From NCBI GenBank assembly GCA_030407315.1, contig JALQPE010001716.1, forward strand, positions 141,233-205,232: 64,000 nucleotides of DNA, in the 5' to 3' direction. Below, piece by piece: positions 11,858-24,760 of this stretch (its first letter is position 1; the number at the start of each line of letters is the position of its first letter). Below the pieces are notes generated by a model that was given only the letters and a program-made list of their open reading frames with translations, was not told where the DNA came from and did no database searches. Position numbers and translations under genes: made by a program. The DNA is from Asparagopsis taxiformis. Its lineage: Eukaryota > Rhodophyta > Florideophyceae > Bonnemaisoniales > Bonnemaisoniaceae.

Positions 11858-12071
11858 TACTACGTAATGGGCGGCCTTAAGCAGGCATGAGGCTTTCGGC
11901 TTGGTGTTCGAGTCCCTGTGGGGGAACCCGAAGGGGTTGGTGTCTGGGAAAGACTTTGGTCCCTAGAGGGAGTTGCAGCCTTTTCCTGCGGAGGTGGTTG
12001 TGGTGAGATGTCCACCGAGTAGCGTAATCGCTCCACCTCCTGACGGGAGTGCGACACCTCACTCCCCGTCA

Positions 12072-13395
12072 TTAGTTTTCCGACGACGTTTCGGAGTCGT
12101 CGGTGGTGTCTAGGGCGTCGGCAACGTCTTGAGCCGTTACGGAAGATCCGTTACGTTCTAAAACGTCTCGCCTCAGAGGGCCCAATTTGGGATGATTTTC
12201 GTCATCGGCGAACGCAACCATGCGTGTAGAAGGATTTGGCCGTTGTAGAACGGTTTTAGGGTAATCCCTTTTTCGGTTGAACCGATTGGACTGGCGCTGT
12301 TGGCGGCGCATAACCTGTTCCGGTTCTTGCTGGTAAGCGTAATTCGCAAAGGCGAAGTAAGTTCCCACTGAGGGTGGTAGATAAGGGCAAATGTACAACA
12401 CGTGCCCTGGTTGGCGACAGCCAGAGCATCTCTAAGTAACAGCCCCTTCGGGGATCATACTCTCAGCGAGTTTAAGATGTTCTCCCGTTAGGGTAGGGGC
12501 CTGCATTGGCGCGCCCATTGGGTTCCCGGTAGGGGAAGGTAAGGTCGGCGGCGGGGTCCGCGGTATCACAGCCGGTTCTCCGGGTACGGTAGCGAGCAAC
12601 GCTTTGCGTTTACGGTCCGCGATTTCCCGAGTAGGGTAAGCCTTAGGTTTCGCGGGTAGCGATGCTCGTAAAGAGTCCCCGAGTCCTTTAGCAAGGTTAC
12701 GGACGGCCAGAAAATCTTCTCCACCACTGAGGCCTATAGTCACCTTGACGGTGTGTTTAACCTCTGGGCGTAGGCCCTTGAGGTAATAGTTGACCAAGTC
12801 TCTTTCCGAGAAGACGTTCGCACACAGGAGAGCAGCGTCCTGCAGTCTGTCTGCGTATGCAGCTTCATCTTCATCCGGCCCTTGCCGTATACGCGTTACC
12901 GCGTCATAAGCGTCCGCTAGGACATTGTCCGTTGCGTAGCGAGCCAGAAGGGCGTTAACGGCTTGCGCCAAGTGATCTGCTGATGCAGATGGTTGAGAAG
13001 CTTGCGCTTTCGCGCCTCGGCGGCGATAAACCTTTGAGGTTCTCCTTCCAGGAAATACTTGAGTAACTTGGTAGCTTCTCCCTCCGAGACTCCGCATGAA
13101 TCACATGCATCTTGAATTCCGCGAGGAACCGGAGGATATCGATGGGTTCCGTACCATCGAACAGGGTGAATGACGCGTGAAATTACGGATCTTCTCCGTT
13201 AGCTTATACAAGCTTCTTGATTTACCCATTGGGGTATCGTTGTTAGGGACTTGTTCTTGAGTCGGTAGTACCGATAGGAGACCACTAGGTCGAATGCGGG
13301 TTCGCGGGCCTTCAAAGGCACTAAGTCTTCCTCAAGAGGTCCTTCTTCATCGTCCCACGAGGGGTTTTCCGGTGCAGATCCGGTGGCACGAGTGT
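12072..13395 (-). pseudogene. Gypsy-A gag, middle and C-terminal part
   Basis: Starting at the element junction, the minus strand encodes a gag segment aligned with Gypsy-B. It has an AFDLVVSYRYYRLKN segment, then a capsid-like core (FDGTEPIDILRFLAEFK; LADAYDAVTRIRQGPDEDEA; NYYLKGLRPEV) spread over more than one frame, so at least one or two frameshifts lie between about 13,200 and 13,000. An in-frame TAG at 12,432-12,434 precedes a CCHC zinc knuckle (CSGCRQPGHVLYIC, about 12,388-12,429), which is a nonsense change where Gypsy-B has an aromatic-rich stretch. The knuckle normally binds retroelement RNA. The element is decayed. Confidence 0.75.
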
Positions 13396-13527
13396 CGTCT
13401 GTGTTTCGGAAGTGGACGCGGACGTCCAGTCTCTCTAGTACGGGTCCTAGTCGGCCCGAGATTTACTAGAACAAATGAACGTCCGCGTCCAAAAAAAATA
13501 AAAATTTTTTGGATGCGGACGTCCACT
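13396..13527 (+). repeat. Terminal inverted repeat of 12.8-kb element, right copy, inner end
   Basis: Inverted counterpart of 9,921-10,053, starting CGTCTGTG at 13,396. It separates the gag remnant from the 43-bp repeat array. Confidence 0.8.
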
Positions 13528-13913
13528 TTCTCTAGTACATATGGCGGAATACTAGGACCCGACATCCACTTCTCTAGTACATATGGCGGAAATACTAGGA
13601 CCCGACATCCACTTTCTCTAGTACGTTTGGCGGAATACTAGGACCCGACATCCACTTTCTCTAGTACATATGGCGGAATACTAGGGCCCGGCATCCACTT
13701 TCTCTAGTACGTTTGGCGGAATACTAGGACCCGACATCCACTTTCCCTAGTACATATGGCGGAATACTAGGACCCGACATCCACTTTCTCTAGTACGTTT
13801 GGCGGAATACTAGGACCCGACATCCACTTTCCCTAGTACATATGGCGGAATACTAGGACCCGACATCCACTTTCTCTAGTACGTTTGGCGGAATACTAGG
13901 ACCCGACATCCAG
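13521..13913 (-). repeat. 43-bp subterminal repeats, right copy (9 units, dimeric)
   Basis: Nine units with a 43-bp period. From the second unit onward, variants with ACATATGGCGG and with ACGTTTGGCGG alternate, giving an 86-bp higher-order repeat. The left copy lacks this alternation. The array therefore expanded by two-unit steps after the element was duplicated. Confidence 0.9.
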
Positions 13914-14029
13914 TATACAATATATCAGCGAAAACCGGGAGGGAAGAAATTACAGCGGATGGTAAATTCAGGTCCCATATCGGACCGTATTTTATTCTCT
14001 CATTTAGGAAACTGCTCGTATACAACACG

Positions 14030-14200
14030 TCTCTCTAGAATAGGGAATACATATCTGGTCAGAATAGGAAATAAATACCCGGTTAGAATAGGAAATACGT
14101 ATCCAGCCAGAATAGGAAATACGTATCCAGCCAGAATACGAAATACGTATCCAGCCAGAATACGAAATACGTATCCAGCCAGAATACAAAATACCTGTCA
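14030..14200 (-). repeat. 24-bp tandem repeat, right copy
   Basis: Inverted counterpart of 9,405-9,550 with about one unit more. Units read AGAATAGGAAATACGTATCC on the plus strand. Confidence 0.8.
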
Positions 14201-14363
14201 GCATATCGTCGATCACCCATCTCCCTCACTATCACGTTCTCCCTACCATCCGAACGCCATGCACCACCATCCGCACATACTGCAAGAACCCTCACGACCT
14301 AGATTACAAAAAATCCGCTCCTTCCCAATTCCATCCCGCTTTCCTCGACACCACCCCAGCCCA

Positions 14364-16766
14364 TTACATCATCAAGACATCAAACACGAACATGGTCAGC
14401 AAAATCTTACACCACTTGAAACCCACTCTCACTTCTATCGTATGCCCCAAAATATACACATACCAGAAACACCTCACAGCTTCATTCCCCATCTTCTACA
14501 TCCCTTCTTCACTCTCCTTCAGTCCTGCCGTTCCTGCTTCACCACTCCTGCATCACATACAAACATCAACCCCAACAGTCAGATTCAAAAGCAACGCTTA
14601 CCACGACAGATATCCTAGAAACTTCCTCACTTACCTCTCATCCATCCTACACAAAATACGAACCATGATCCAAAAACCTTGCAATGAATAATCAAAGTCA
14701 GCAGTCCATATCTTCGCAAAACAAGTCTTGGTGCTCAATGAAAACTTACCTTCCGTCATCACCATTCCTGCATCACCTACACAATATCGGAATCAACCAC
14801 AACAGTCAGACCCGAAACCAACCTTCCCTCGCTGCTTACTTTCAAAACTCGCACACTTACCTTCGCTCCACACAATACACACCATGACTCAATAGGCTTC
14901 CAATGAAAAATATCGCATCAACGGAAATAGTCAGACTCAAAACCAAGCTTCCCTCGCTGCTTACTTCAAAACTCGCACACTTACCTTACCCGTTCCATCC
15001 TGCACACAATAAAAACCATATATCACGTAATCGTGTAGCCAAGAAAAGTAGTCAGCATTCCGCATCTTCGCACAACCGGTCTGGGCGCCCAATGTGACTT
15101 ACCTTCCGTCATCACTATTCCTCCATCACCTACCAACATCGGAATCAATCGCAACAGTCAGATTGAAAACCAACGTTTCCCTCGCTACATACCCTGAGAA
15201 CTCGCAAATGTACCTCTCATCCATCCTACACACAATACAAACCATGATCCAAAAACCTTGCAATGAATAATCATAGTCAGCAGTCCATATCTTCGCAAAA
15301 CACATCCTGGCGCTCAATGAAACTTACCTTCTGTCATCACCATTCCTGCATCACCTGCACAAAATCGAAATCAACAACAACAGTCGGACTCAAAACCCAC
15401 ATGTCCCTCTCAGCATACTCTCAAAACTTCCGCACTTTCCTTCGCTCGACACAATACGCACCATGACTTGATAAGCTTCCAATGAATAAATATCGCATCA
15501 ACTGCAATAGTCAGATTCGAAACAAACACTTCCCTCGATGCATACCCTCAGAACTCACTTACCCTCGTTTCATTCTACACAAAATACAGACCAAAAGTCA
15601 AAAATCTCACAACCAACAAATGAAGTCAACATTCCGCATCTTCGCACCACCGGACTGCGCGCTAAATGCAACTTACCTTCCGTCATCACCATTCCTGCAT
15701 CACCTACAAAAAATCGAAATCAACAACAACAGTCGGACTGAAAACCATGCTTCCCTCGCTGCATACCCTCAGAACTCACTTACCCTCGTTGTATCCTGCA
15801 CACAATAGAAACCATAAGTCAAAAGTTGTACAAAAAAATGTAGTCAGCATTCCATATCTTCGCGCAACTTAACTAGGCGCTCAATGTAACTTACCTTCCG
15901 TCATCACCATTCCAGAATCACCTACACAAAATCAGCATCAACCACAGCAGTCAGACTCAAAACCACATTCCACTCACTGCACCACATTCCACTCACTGCA
16001 CCCCTCAAATGCTCGCCTACCTCCCTTCCACCCTTCAGCAAATATGCACCATGAATCACTAAGCTCCCAATAAATAAATATTGCATAAAAGACGACAGTC
16101 AAATTCAAAACAAACACTTCCCTCGCTTCGTACCCTCCGAGGGTGAATCCTGAGTCAGGACGCACTTAACCTCTTCATCTCGTTACATCATACAAACAAT
16201 ACAACCAATAAGTCACAAATCGTGCAACGAAAAAATGTAGTCAGCATTCCATTTCATCGCGAAACCCGTCTTTAACCTCAATGAAACTTACCTTACTTCA
16301 TCACTATTCCTGCACCACCTATACAACATCAAAATGAACCAGAACAGTCAGACTAAAAACCCATGCATCCCTTATTGCACACCCGCGAGACTCACTTACT
16401 TACCTGCCTCCCATCGTTCACAACATGCAAACCATGACTCACGAAGCTTCTATTGAATCTATATCGCATCAACGACAACAGTACGACTCAAAACACACCC
16501 TTCCCTCGCTGCATACTCTCCAAACTGCCATACTCACCGTCGTTCTATCCTCTACACCAAAGAAAGGAAACACGGCCAAAGAACCTCAGCCAGTGACGGC
16601 GGAGAAGTGGAATTCCACAGGTTAACCTGCGGCGTCGACTGGACAGCTTTCAACGTCAGCTTAAGTCCTGCTGTGCATACTCCATATCATCGCCGGTATT
16701 GAGATTAATAATGGCCCAAGCCATGGTCTCTGAACTCCCGAATGATGAGATCCGGATCGAGAACAT
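14364..16766 (-). CDS. Candidate micro-exon gene in 12.8-kb element (right copy)
   Basis: This is the inverted counterpart of 7,446-9,234, about 600 bp longer because it has additional repeat units around 14,700-15,200. The 27-nt segments appear on the plus strand as CTTCCGTCATCACCATTCC-type sequence at about 14,753, 15,104, 15,332, 15,679 and 15,898, each flanked by CTTAC (donor) and by CTACA or CTGCA (acceptor). Nearly every copy keeps both consensus splice borders although unit number differs between the two arrays. The terminal open segment ends at a TAA at 14,364-14,366. Caveats are as for the left copy: there is an in-phase TGA in one 12-nt segment, and function is unknown. Confidence 0.35.
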
Positions 16767-17274
16767 CGAAATGGTATAATCATATATATCACAATCCATT
16801 TGCTTCCCTTAAATGATCCCTGTAATATCTACTGTAAAGCACAAACTTATTCCATGAAGTTCGCAATTAATATAATTTTATTATTTCAAATGAATTAATT
16901 GAAAATCCATCTCCCACGGCGGTCATTCGTCCTTCCAAGCAAACGTTTCCAGCAAAATGTATGACCTAGCAGTAGGTGATGATTGATCGCTCAGGCACAT
17001 TCCACCATTGGGCTGCCAGAAGTGAGCACAAAACTGATACCCACAAAACCACGAGAACATTACAAACGAGGTCTCGAACGCACATTTAGAATACAATATA
17101 AATACTATACAACAAACTCTACTCGCTATCTCAGACGACGCGGCTCACAAGTGGCGTAGTCCCAATTTTCCGTAACGCCTTTCCTGATGCTTAAAAGTAA
17201 GAAACATGTCAAAACGTATATCAGAAATGAGTGCGAAAGTTTTCTGCACGGGAGATGATGGGCCACCAAATTGA

Positions 17275-18880
17275 CTTTTTGGAAATTTTAGAATTTCTGG
17301 GCTGGCCAGCAATGCAATTGAGCCGGACATCCACCAGACGTCCATTCTGGGTTGTTCGTGTGCTGCTCACATCCACGCATTACAGCAACCACGCAGGCGG
17401 GCCCACTGCTCATACGAAGTGCACGTAGTATGTGCAGCACGATGGATGAGTAGTGTTTGTCGTGAGAAAGTGGGGTGGGAGCATGTCGAAACAAGGACCA
17501 AAACTTTGCCCTGGCGTATTGAGCCTGAGCCTGGAATCGATCCTTCGTGAGATGTGGCTTTGCTTACAGTTGATGCTTACAGAAGCCAGCGATGGCCCCG
17601 CTCGGGGCGTCGGATGGCTTCTTCTGGGGCCGTTGTGGCCAGATTAGACACCTTGATTTGAGTTGAATTTTGAGCCATTCTCAAAAACATGCACATGTGA
17701 ACATGTTTTTGAGATGGGGGTGTGCCGTACGGCACTTTCGACCGCCCAAATCGATGTATTTTGCATTTTTTTTCTGACTGAAATTTTAGAATTTCTGGGC
17801 TCGCCAGCAATGCAATTGAGCTGGACATTCACCGGACGTCCATTTCAGGTTGGTCGAGTATTGCACATGGATACAGTTTTGCAGCTATTTCTCAGCCCAA
17901 CATTTTAGAATTTCAGGGCTGACCAGCAATGTAACCGAGCCGGACTTCCACTGGACGTCCATTTCAAGCTAGGCGAGTGCTGCACATTTGCTCGCATCGC
18001 AGCAACTAAGCAAGTGTTGAGAGCACCGAGATGCCATGCAGACAAGAGGGAATCGGCTGCAAACGGCTTCCCTGGTCGGCGGCTGGATGTCTGGATGTGA
18101 ATGGCTGCAAGCATGGAAATCTTGCTACCGCACGGCGCATACACACTGCAGCAGCACATCACTGACGCATGCGAAAGTTGGGTGCTGCAGTGCGTGGTTG
18201 TTTGTGTGTTTGTGTGTGTATGACGAACCTTGTGGTATCCCTAGGCGTGCACTGGTGCAAAAAGTTTGGACTGCCCCATCGGTCGTACTTTGACGCATTT
18301 ACATGCATCGGAGAACGACCAAGGAGGTAGAGCAGCAATCGCTGTTGGCTGAGCGTCCAAACTAGAGGGCTTTGGGCAATGGTTCTATAGCAGTCATTTA
18401 AAGGACGCCCACCGTTGATGACTGAGATCCACGGTGTGTTAGTATTCATGGTGTTGTCCTGCATTGGCGGACGTCGAAGACGAGTACTTCCAGTGAGCGT
18501 CCAAGGTGAACAGCTCAGCAGAGGATTATGATGTGGATGTGAAGGCATGGATGAGGCCAGCAGGAACGTTTCTGCAAGATGGGCGTGAGTGGGTAAGTGA
18601 GCGGGGAGGGGCCGCTCGGGGCGCTTGGTAGCCTCTGGGGCCGTTGTGGCCAAATTAGAATCAAGCCTATGTCCGGCGGACGTCCTGAATTGCTTTATTT
18701 TTTGGGCTATTCTCAAAAACATGCACATGTGAACATGTTTTTGAGATGGGGGTGTGCCGTACGGCACTTTTGACCGCCCAAATCGATGTATTTTTGCATT
18801 TTTTTCTGACTGAAATTTTAGAATTTCTGGGCTCGCCAGCAATGCAATTGCGCTGGTCATTCACCGGACGTCCATTTCCA
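17275..18880 (+). repeat. Cassette repeats, arm 3
   Basis: Full cassettes lie at about 17,630-17,850 and 18,645-18,875, with a partial one at 17,275-17,350. They have the same order of sub-motifs as arm 1. One cassette fewer is present than in arm 1. Confidence 0.8.
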
Positions 18881-18895
18881 TTTCAGATCTACTGG

Positions 18896-21067
18896 TTGCA
18901 CTAGGCCTGAAAGTGTTTCTGGATAGGGCCGAATAACGACCTGGGCAGCACGCACTGCGTAAGATGATCTGTGGGATGCAGACTGCAAGGATTGCTATGG
19001 TGATTCTGGCTGGGGAATGTGGTAAGCTTGATTGTTGCGTGGCTTTGTATCTCCTTGCCTGCCATTTTGCTTGGATATCATATCATATCATAAATGATTC
19101 ACACGAGCGATCAAACCGAAGACGCCGACTCGGCACAACTACCAACTCTCCTAGCTTCGAGCTAGCGCCATCTAAGAGCAACTTGTGACACTCAAGACGA
19201 ATACGTTGTGCTGATCTCTGCAATGAAAATTGAGTTAGTGCTGCAGTTCTTTTGGTCGATGCCAATATGCAGGGATACTGTTTACACCATTTGGGAGTCA
19301 AGAAGTTCTCGGATTGCAAATCAAATCAGATTATGGTAGAATATCTGACTGTTCTCTCTTCCCTTCACCACATCTGCATCCGGAGCTGAGCTAAGCTGAG
19401 CTGGAGGGAACCCGGCCGCTGACCCCTGTCATTCTCATAAAAATCTTAATGCAATACTATTCGTGTTTGGTAATGTAATTGCTAATGAAAATTTATACAA
19501 GTCTGGAATAAACGTTGCAGTGGTTTTTTGTAGCTATCGATACTTGCTAAAAATCTGCAGCTTTTGCTTCTCGCATGGACGAGTTGCAGTAGGGGGGTTA
19601 CAAAACGTATTGTTTCATATTTTGCACCGTGGCTCCGAGCTCCAGGCCGCATACGACCGCCTTCAATTCAGATTACCTGGTGCTGCGCATCGGGGTTTGA
19701 CAGGTGTCGGAACAAGACAAATCCTCCCACTTTGTGTTTGTTTGATTTCTGCCACAAACGAGAGGCAATCAGGGTCTCTGTTCACATAGAGAAGGATTTA
19801 ATATATGCGCTCATTGCCGTCGTAGATGCTTTTAACAATGGCCAGTACGTTACTCTCGGCCGCCGCCGGGTACGGTCGGACTGAAAGATCGGGGAGATGT
19901 GTGGAGAGTGGTGTTTGGATAGAGACGCACGTTGCGATGGATGGAAGGTGATGATTTCATGCTGAAGCGATGGGAGATGGATGGATATGGTTGGATGAAA
20001 TCTAGTACTCCGAAGGAGGCCTTTTCTCGAGGAAGAGGCATTATATTCTCACAAAGCATGTAGATACTGGTTTCCAGTTTGGTATGCTATTGTAGCTCAA
20101 TTCACATCTTATCTACACGTACGTATGGAGAGAGATCCAAGTGTGCGTGGCACAAGTCCAATGGTGAAACAACGCAGTATGAAACTACCACAGATAAGGC
20201 GGCGTACAAAAGCCTCGACTCAAGGCAGCTCTCAGGCTTTCGTGAGCACCGACTTCGTTCCACCAAGATGTTGCGGAAATATGTGCTGGTCTAACTTGAT
20301 ACGACCATTGGACAGTTTTGCTCTCTAAGCAATGAGCGAAAAATCAATGATTGCGCGTGTCGTCGGTACGGTCTTGTAATGTTGGCTCAACCAATAACAT
20401 CTAACGTTGAGTTATCCACCCTCTGCCGTGTCGCGTCGTAAATTTGCACAGAAAATTTGTTTCAAATCTTTGCTCCAATTATCAGCTCAAATACGGCATT
20501 GATCTCCAGCTTCATCTGGACAGAAACACCGATCGCGCGATGTCTGTCTCAGATAAACCGCCGTCAAACGCCATGCGGAAAGTTTCATCGCTTCCCGTTG
20601 CGACTGAATCTGCAAACGCCACACAACAATTTGCCCTTTCCGCGTCCGGAACGAACGCCGAGTACATGTCGCCAGGTTCCTGATCAACTGGATCGATGGA
20701 GCTTGCTCTGCAGGAGAGCAGGACAGGCGGTTTGTTATGCCTGGACAATTTCCATACCGATCTCCCTTCTTGAGTGCAAAATTATGAGTCTAGAAATTGA
20801 CCTGCATCGGCTGCTGTATCACATCTGTGCTAAGGATTGATGATACCCGTACCGCTGAGAAATTGCAGCTCTGGTAACGTGGGGATGATGTGCTGAACAC
20901 GCAGAACGCTGATCCATAACGGGACTGCTTCATAGGCATAGTACGGAATGTATTGAGACAGCCCAAGCGAATTCAGGAGGGAGCACCAGGGCAGTGCGCG
21001 GTGACTCAGCAGATACCAGTGGTGAGTGGTCTAAATGGGGCTACACACGAGTTTGTCAATGAACAGT
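18896..21067 (+). other. Spacer of right fold-back element: short open frames, no recognised gene
   Basis: This is the mirror copy of 2,908-4,929. Plus-strand open frames at 20,079-20,328 and 20,444-20,840 correspond to the left minus-strand frames. Relative to the left copy there is an extra block of about 130 bp around 19,590-19,725, inside what reads as a 3' portion of the short frames, so one of the two copies has had an insertion or deletion. No product is recognised. Confidence 0.3.
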
Positions 21068-21421
21068 CTATTTTAGTTTGGAAATGTGTCGGATGGATGG
21101 TATGTTGTAAATGTCGACAGATTTGAGGAAGCGATAGAAGCAATCAGCACCGTGTAGTTGCATCAAGGCTTTAGTGGCCATTGCTAGAGAACTTTCTCCA
21201 ATGCCATTATTGCAGGATAGGCAGAAAACCCGGCCGGCTTCGAGATTGAAGAATTCATTGCGCAGATTGAATGAATGCAATTGACGGAGAATGCAGAAGT
21301 ATACAATGGTATCGTTTTGGAGGGTGACGTAGGGGAAACATGTTGGGCTTGTTGGAAATGCTGAGAGCGATGATGAGATCCAGTCGTTTCCGTCGTAGAT
21401 GGCGGTGCTTATTTTCTGCAC
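21068..21421 (-). pseudogene. Hypothetical 117-codon reading frame in fold-back spacer (right)
   Basis: This is the inverted copy of 2,554-2,907. The frame is open over its whole length and also starts with GTG after a CAG. Differences from the left copy include Val to Asp near the start, Arg to Gln, Pro to Leu in the CPSC-like motif (here CLSC) and Lys to Asn changes. No ATG lies near the start. It is probably an exon relic or non-coding; function unknown. Confidence 0.3.
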
Positions 21422-21654
21422 GGCTAGCTTGTCTGCTGGGCGACTGGGCGGTATTGGCGTACGATGAAGCGGAACTGGTGGTGTTTAAATGACATTTTTT
21501 GTTTGGAGATGGATGTATGTGTGCGACTAGAATGTAGTAAGAGGATGAAATTGTTTATGTTTGATGGGCGTCGCATGTTAGGGGACTTTATGTCGTGTGG
21601 GGCAATAATGTCTCAAGTATTTGAAGCAGACAGCAATCGCTTGAGCACATATAG

Positions 21655-24600
21655 ACGTCCGATGAATGACCAGCGCAATTGCATTGCTGGCGAGCCCAGA
21701 AATTCTAAAATTTCAGTCAGAAAAAAATGCAAAAATACATCGATTTGGGCGGTCAAAAGTGCCGTACGGCACACCCCCATCTCAAAAACATGTTCACATG
21801 TGCATGTTTTTGAGAATAGCCCAAAAAATAAAGCAATTCAGGACGTCCGCCGGACATAGGCTTGATTCTAATTTGGCCACAACGGCCCCAGAGGCTACCA
21901 AGCGCCCCGAGCGGCCCCTCCCCGCTCACTTACCCACTCACGCCCATCTTGCAGAAACGTTCCTGCTGGCCTCATCCATGCCTTCACATCCACATCATAA
22001 TCCTCTGCTGAGCTGTTCACCTTGGACGCTCACTGGAAGTACTCGTCTTCGACGTCCGCCAATGCAGGACAACACCATGAATACTAAACACACCGTGGAT
22101 CTCAGTCATCAACGGTGGGCGTCCTTTAAATGACTGCTATAGAACCATTGCCCAAAGCCCTCTAGTTTGGACGCTCAGCCAACAGCGATTGCTGCTCTAC
22201 CTCCTTGGTCGTTCTCCGATGCATGTAAATGCGTCAAAGTACGACCGATGGGGCAGTCCAAACTTTTTGCACCAGTGCACGCCTAGGGATACCACAAGGT
22301 TCGTCATACACACACAAACACACAAACAACCACGCACTGCAGCACCCAACTTTCGCATGCGTCAGTGATGTGCTGCTGCAGTGTGTATGCGCCGTGCGGT
22401 AGCAAGATTTCCATGCTTGCAGCCATTCACATCCAGACATCCAGCCGCCGACCAGGGAAGCCGTTTGCAGCCGATTCCCTCTTGTCTGCATGGCATCTCG
22501 GTGCTCTCAACACTTGCTTAGTTGCTGCGATGCGAGCAAATGTGCAGCACTCGCCTAGCTTGAAATGGACGTCCAGTGGAAGTCCGGCTCGGTTACATTG
22601 CTGGTCAGCCCTGAAATTCTAAAATGTTGGGCTGAGAAATAGCTGCAAAACTGTATCCATGTGCAATACTCGACCAACCTGAAATGGACGTCCGGTGAAT
22701 GTCCAGCTCAATTGCATTGCTGGCGAGCCCAGAAATTCTAAAATTTCAGTCAGAAAAAAAATGCAAAAATACATCGATTTGGGCGGTCGAAAGTGCCGTA
22801 CGGCACACCCCCATCTCAAAAACATGTTCACATGTGCATGTTTTTGAGAATGGCTCAAAATTCAACTCAAATCAAGGTGTCTAATTTGGCCACAACGGCC
22901 CCAGAAGAAGCCATCCGACGCCCCGAGCGGGGCCATCGCTGGCTTCTGTAAGCATCAACTGTAAGCAAAGCCACATCTCACGAAGGATCGATTCCAGGCT
23001 CAGGCTCAATACGCCAGGGCAAAGTTTTGGTCCTTGTTTCGACATGCTCCCACCCCACTTTCTCACGACAAACACTACTCATCCATCGTGCTGCACATAC
23101 TACGTGCACTTCGTATGAGCAGTGGGCCCGCCTGCGTGGTTGCTGTAATGCGTGGATGTGAGCAGCACACGAACAACCCAGAATGGACGTCTGGTGGATG
23201 TCCGGCTTAATTACATTGCTGGCTAGCCCAGAAATTCTAAAATTTCGGGCAGAAAAAATTGTGAAAAATCAACGATTTGGGCGGGTCGATTGTGCCGTAC
23301 GGCACACCCCCATCTCAAAAACATGTTCACATGTGCATGTTTTTGAGAATAGCCCAAATTTTAATTCAAATCAGGGTGTCTAATTTGGCCACAACGGCCC
23401 CAGGAACCGGCCGCCGCCCCGAGTGGGGCCATCACTGGCTTCTGTAAGCACTAACTGTGAGGCTAAATGGCGCCGAAAGATGGGTCGATTCCAGGCTTTA
23501 AGCCTAAGTTATGCTAGGGAGAAATCTTCTTCCGTGTTTCATAATGGTCCCGCCTTACTCCCTCAACACAAACACTACTCACCCATCACGTTACTCATAT
23601 TCCGTGCACTTTGTATTAGTAGTGAGCCCGCTGGCTTAGTTTCTGCAATGCGTCGATGTAGGCAGCACACGATCAACCTGAAATGGACGTCCGGTGGATG
23701 TCCAGCTCGATTGCACTGCTGGCCAGCCCAGAAATTCTAAAATTTCGGGCACAAAAAATCTTGCAAAAATCAACGATTTGGGCGGTCGATTGTGCCGTAC
23801 GGCACACCCCCATCTCAAAAACATGTTCACATGTGCATGTTTTTGAGAATAGCCCAAATTTTAATTCAAATCAGGGTGTCTAATTTGGCCACAACGGCCC
23901 CAGGAACCGGCCGCCGCCCCGAGTGGGGCCATCACTGGCTTCTGTAAGCACCAACTGTAAGCCAAAATCGCGTCTTACGAAGGGTCAATTTCAGGCTCAA
24001 TACGCCAGGGACAGGTCTTGGTCCTTGTTCCATCATGGTCCCGCCTCACTCTCTCACGACCAACCTGAAATGGACGTCCGGTGGATGTCCAGCTCGATTG
24101 CACTGCTGGCCAGCCCAGAAATTCTAAAATTTCGGGCACAAAAAATTGTAAAAAATCAACGATTTGGGCAGGTCGATTGTGCCGTACGGCACACCCCCAT
24201 CTCAAAAACATGTTCACATCTGCATGTTTTTGAGAATAGCCCAAATTTTAATTCAAATCAGGGTGTCTAATTTGGCCACAACGGCCCCAGGAACCGACCG
24301 CCGGCCCCGATCGGGGGCTATCACTGGCGTCTGTAAGCACCAACTGTAAGCCGGAGCCGGCTGCCGCCCCGATCGGGGCTATCACTGGCTTCTATTAGCA
24401 CCAACTGTAAGCCAAAATCGCGTCTCACGAAGGGTCGATTTCAGGCTCAACACGTCAGGGAAAGGTCTTGGTCCTTGTTTCATCATGGTCCCGCCCCACC
24501 CTCTCGCGACCAACCTGAAATGGACGTCCGGTGGATGTCCAGCTCGATTGCATTGCTGGCCAGCCCAGAAATTCTAAAATTTCCGAAAAATCAATTTGGT
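21655..24600 (-). repeat. Cassette repeats, arm 4 (expanded)
   Basis: Five full cassettes lie at about 21,655-21,890, 22,680-22,905, 23,183-23,405, 23,680-23,905 and 24,066-24,295, with a partial one at 24,515-24,600. The last three are closely spaced and share the CGGCCGCCGCCCC-type linker, which suggests recent tandem expansion of a ~400-500 bp unit. Confidence 0.8.
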
Positions 24601-24760
24601 GGCCCAGCATCTCCTGTGCCGAAAATTCCCGCACTCACTTCTGATATACGTCTAGACTTGTTTCCCACTTGTACGCATCAGGGAAGGCGTCACGGAAGGT
24701 TGACACTACGCTACTTGTGTACCGCGTCGTCTGAAATAGCGAGTAGTGTTTGTTGTATAG

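Larger units (their letters stand above)
17105..24760. mobile_element. Nested fold-back element, ~7.7 kb, in right copy
   Basis: This is the inverted counterpart of 159-7,110, starting CTATACAACAAAC and ending GTTGTATAG. The left arm is about 17,105-18,895, the right arm about 21,655-24,760 and the spacer about 18,900-21,650. It is some 700 bp longer than the left copy because the right arm has gained extra cassettes (around 23,180-24,300), so the cassettes have continued to expand or contract since the duplication. Confidence 0.7.

Noticed and set aside
10054..13395. Gypsy coding segment as passenger cargo of a giant fold-back element
   Set aside because: The same gypsy strand continues with its gag N-terminus and LTR beyond 26,229, so it is more likely the host sequence of two insertions than a captured cargo. 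It remains an alternative if the outer copies prove otherwise.
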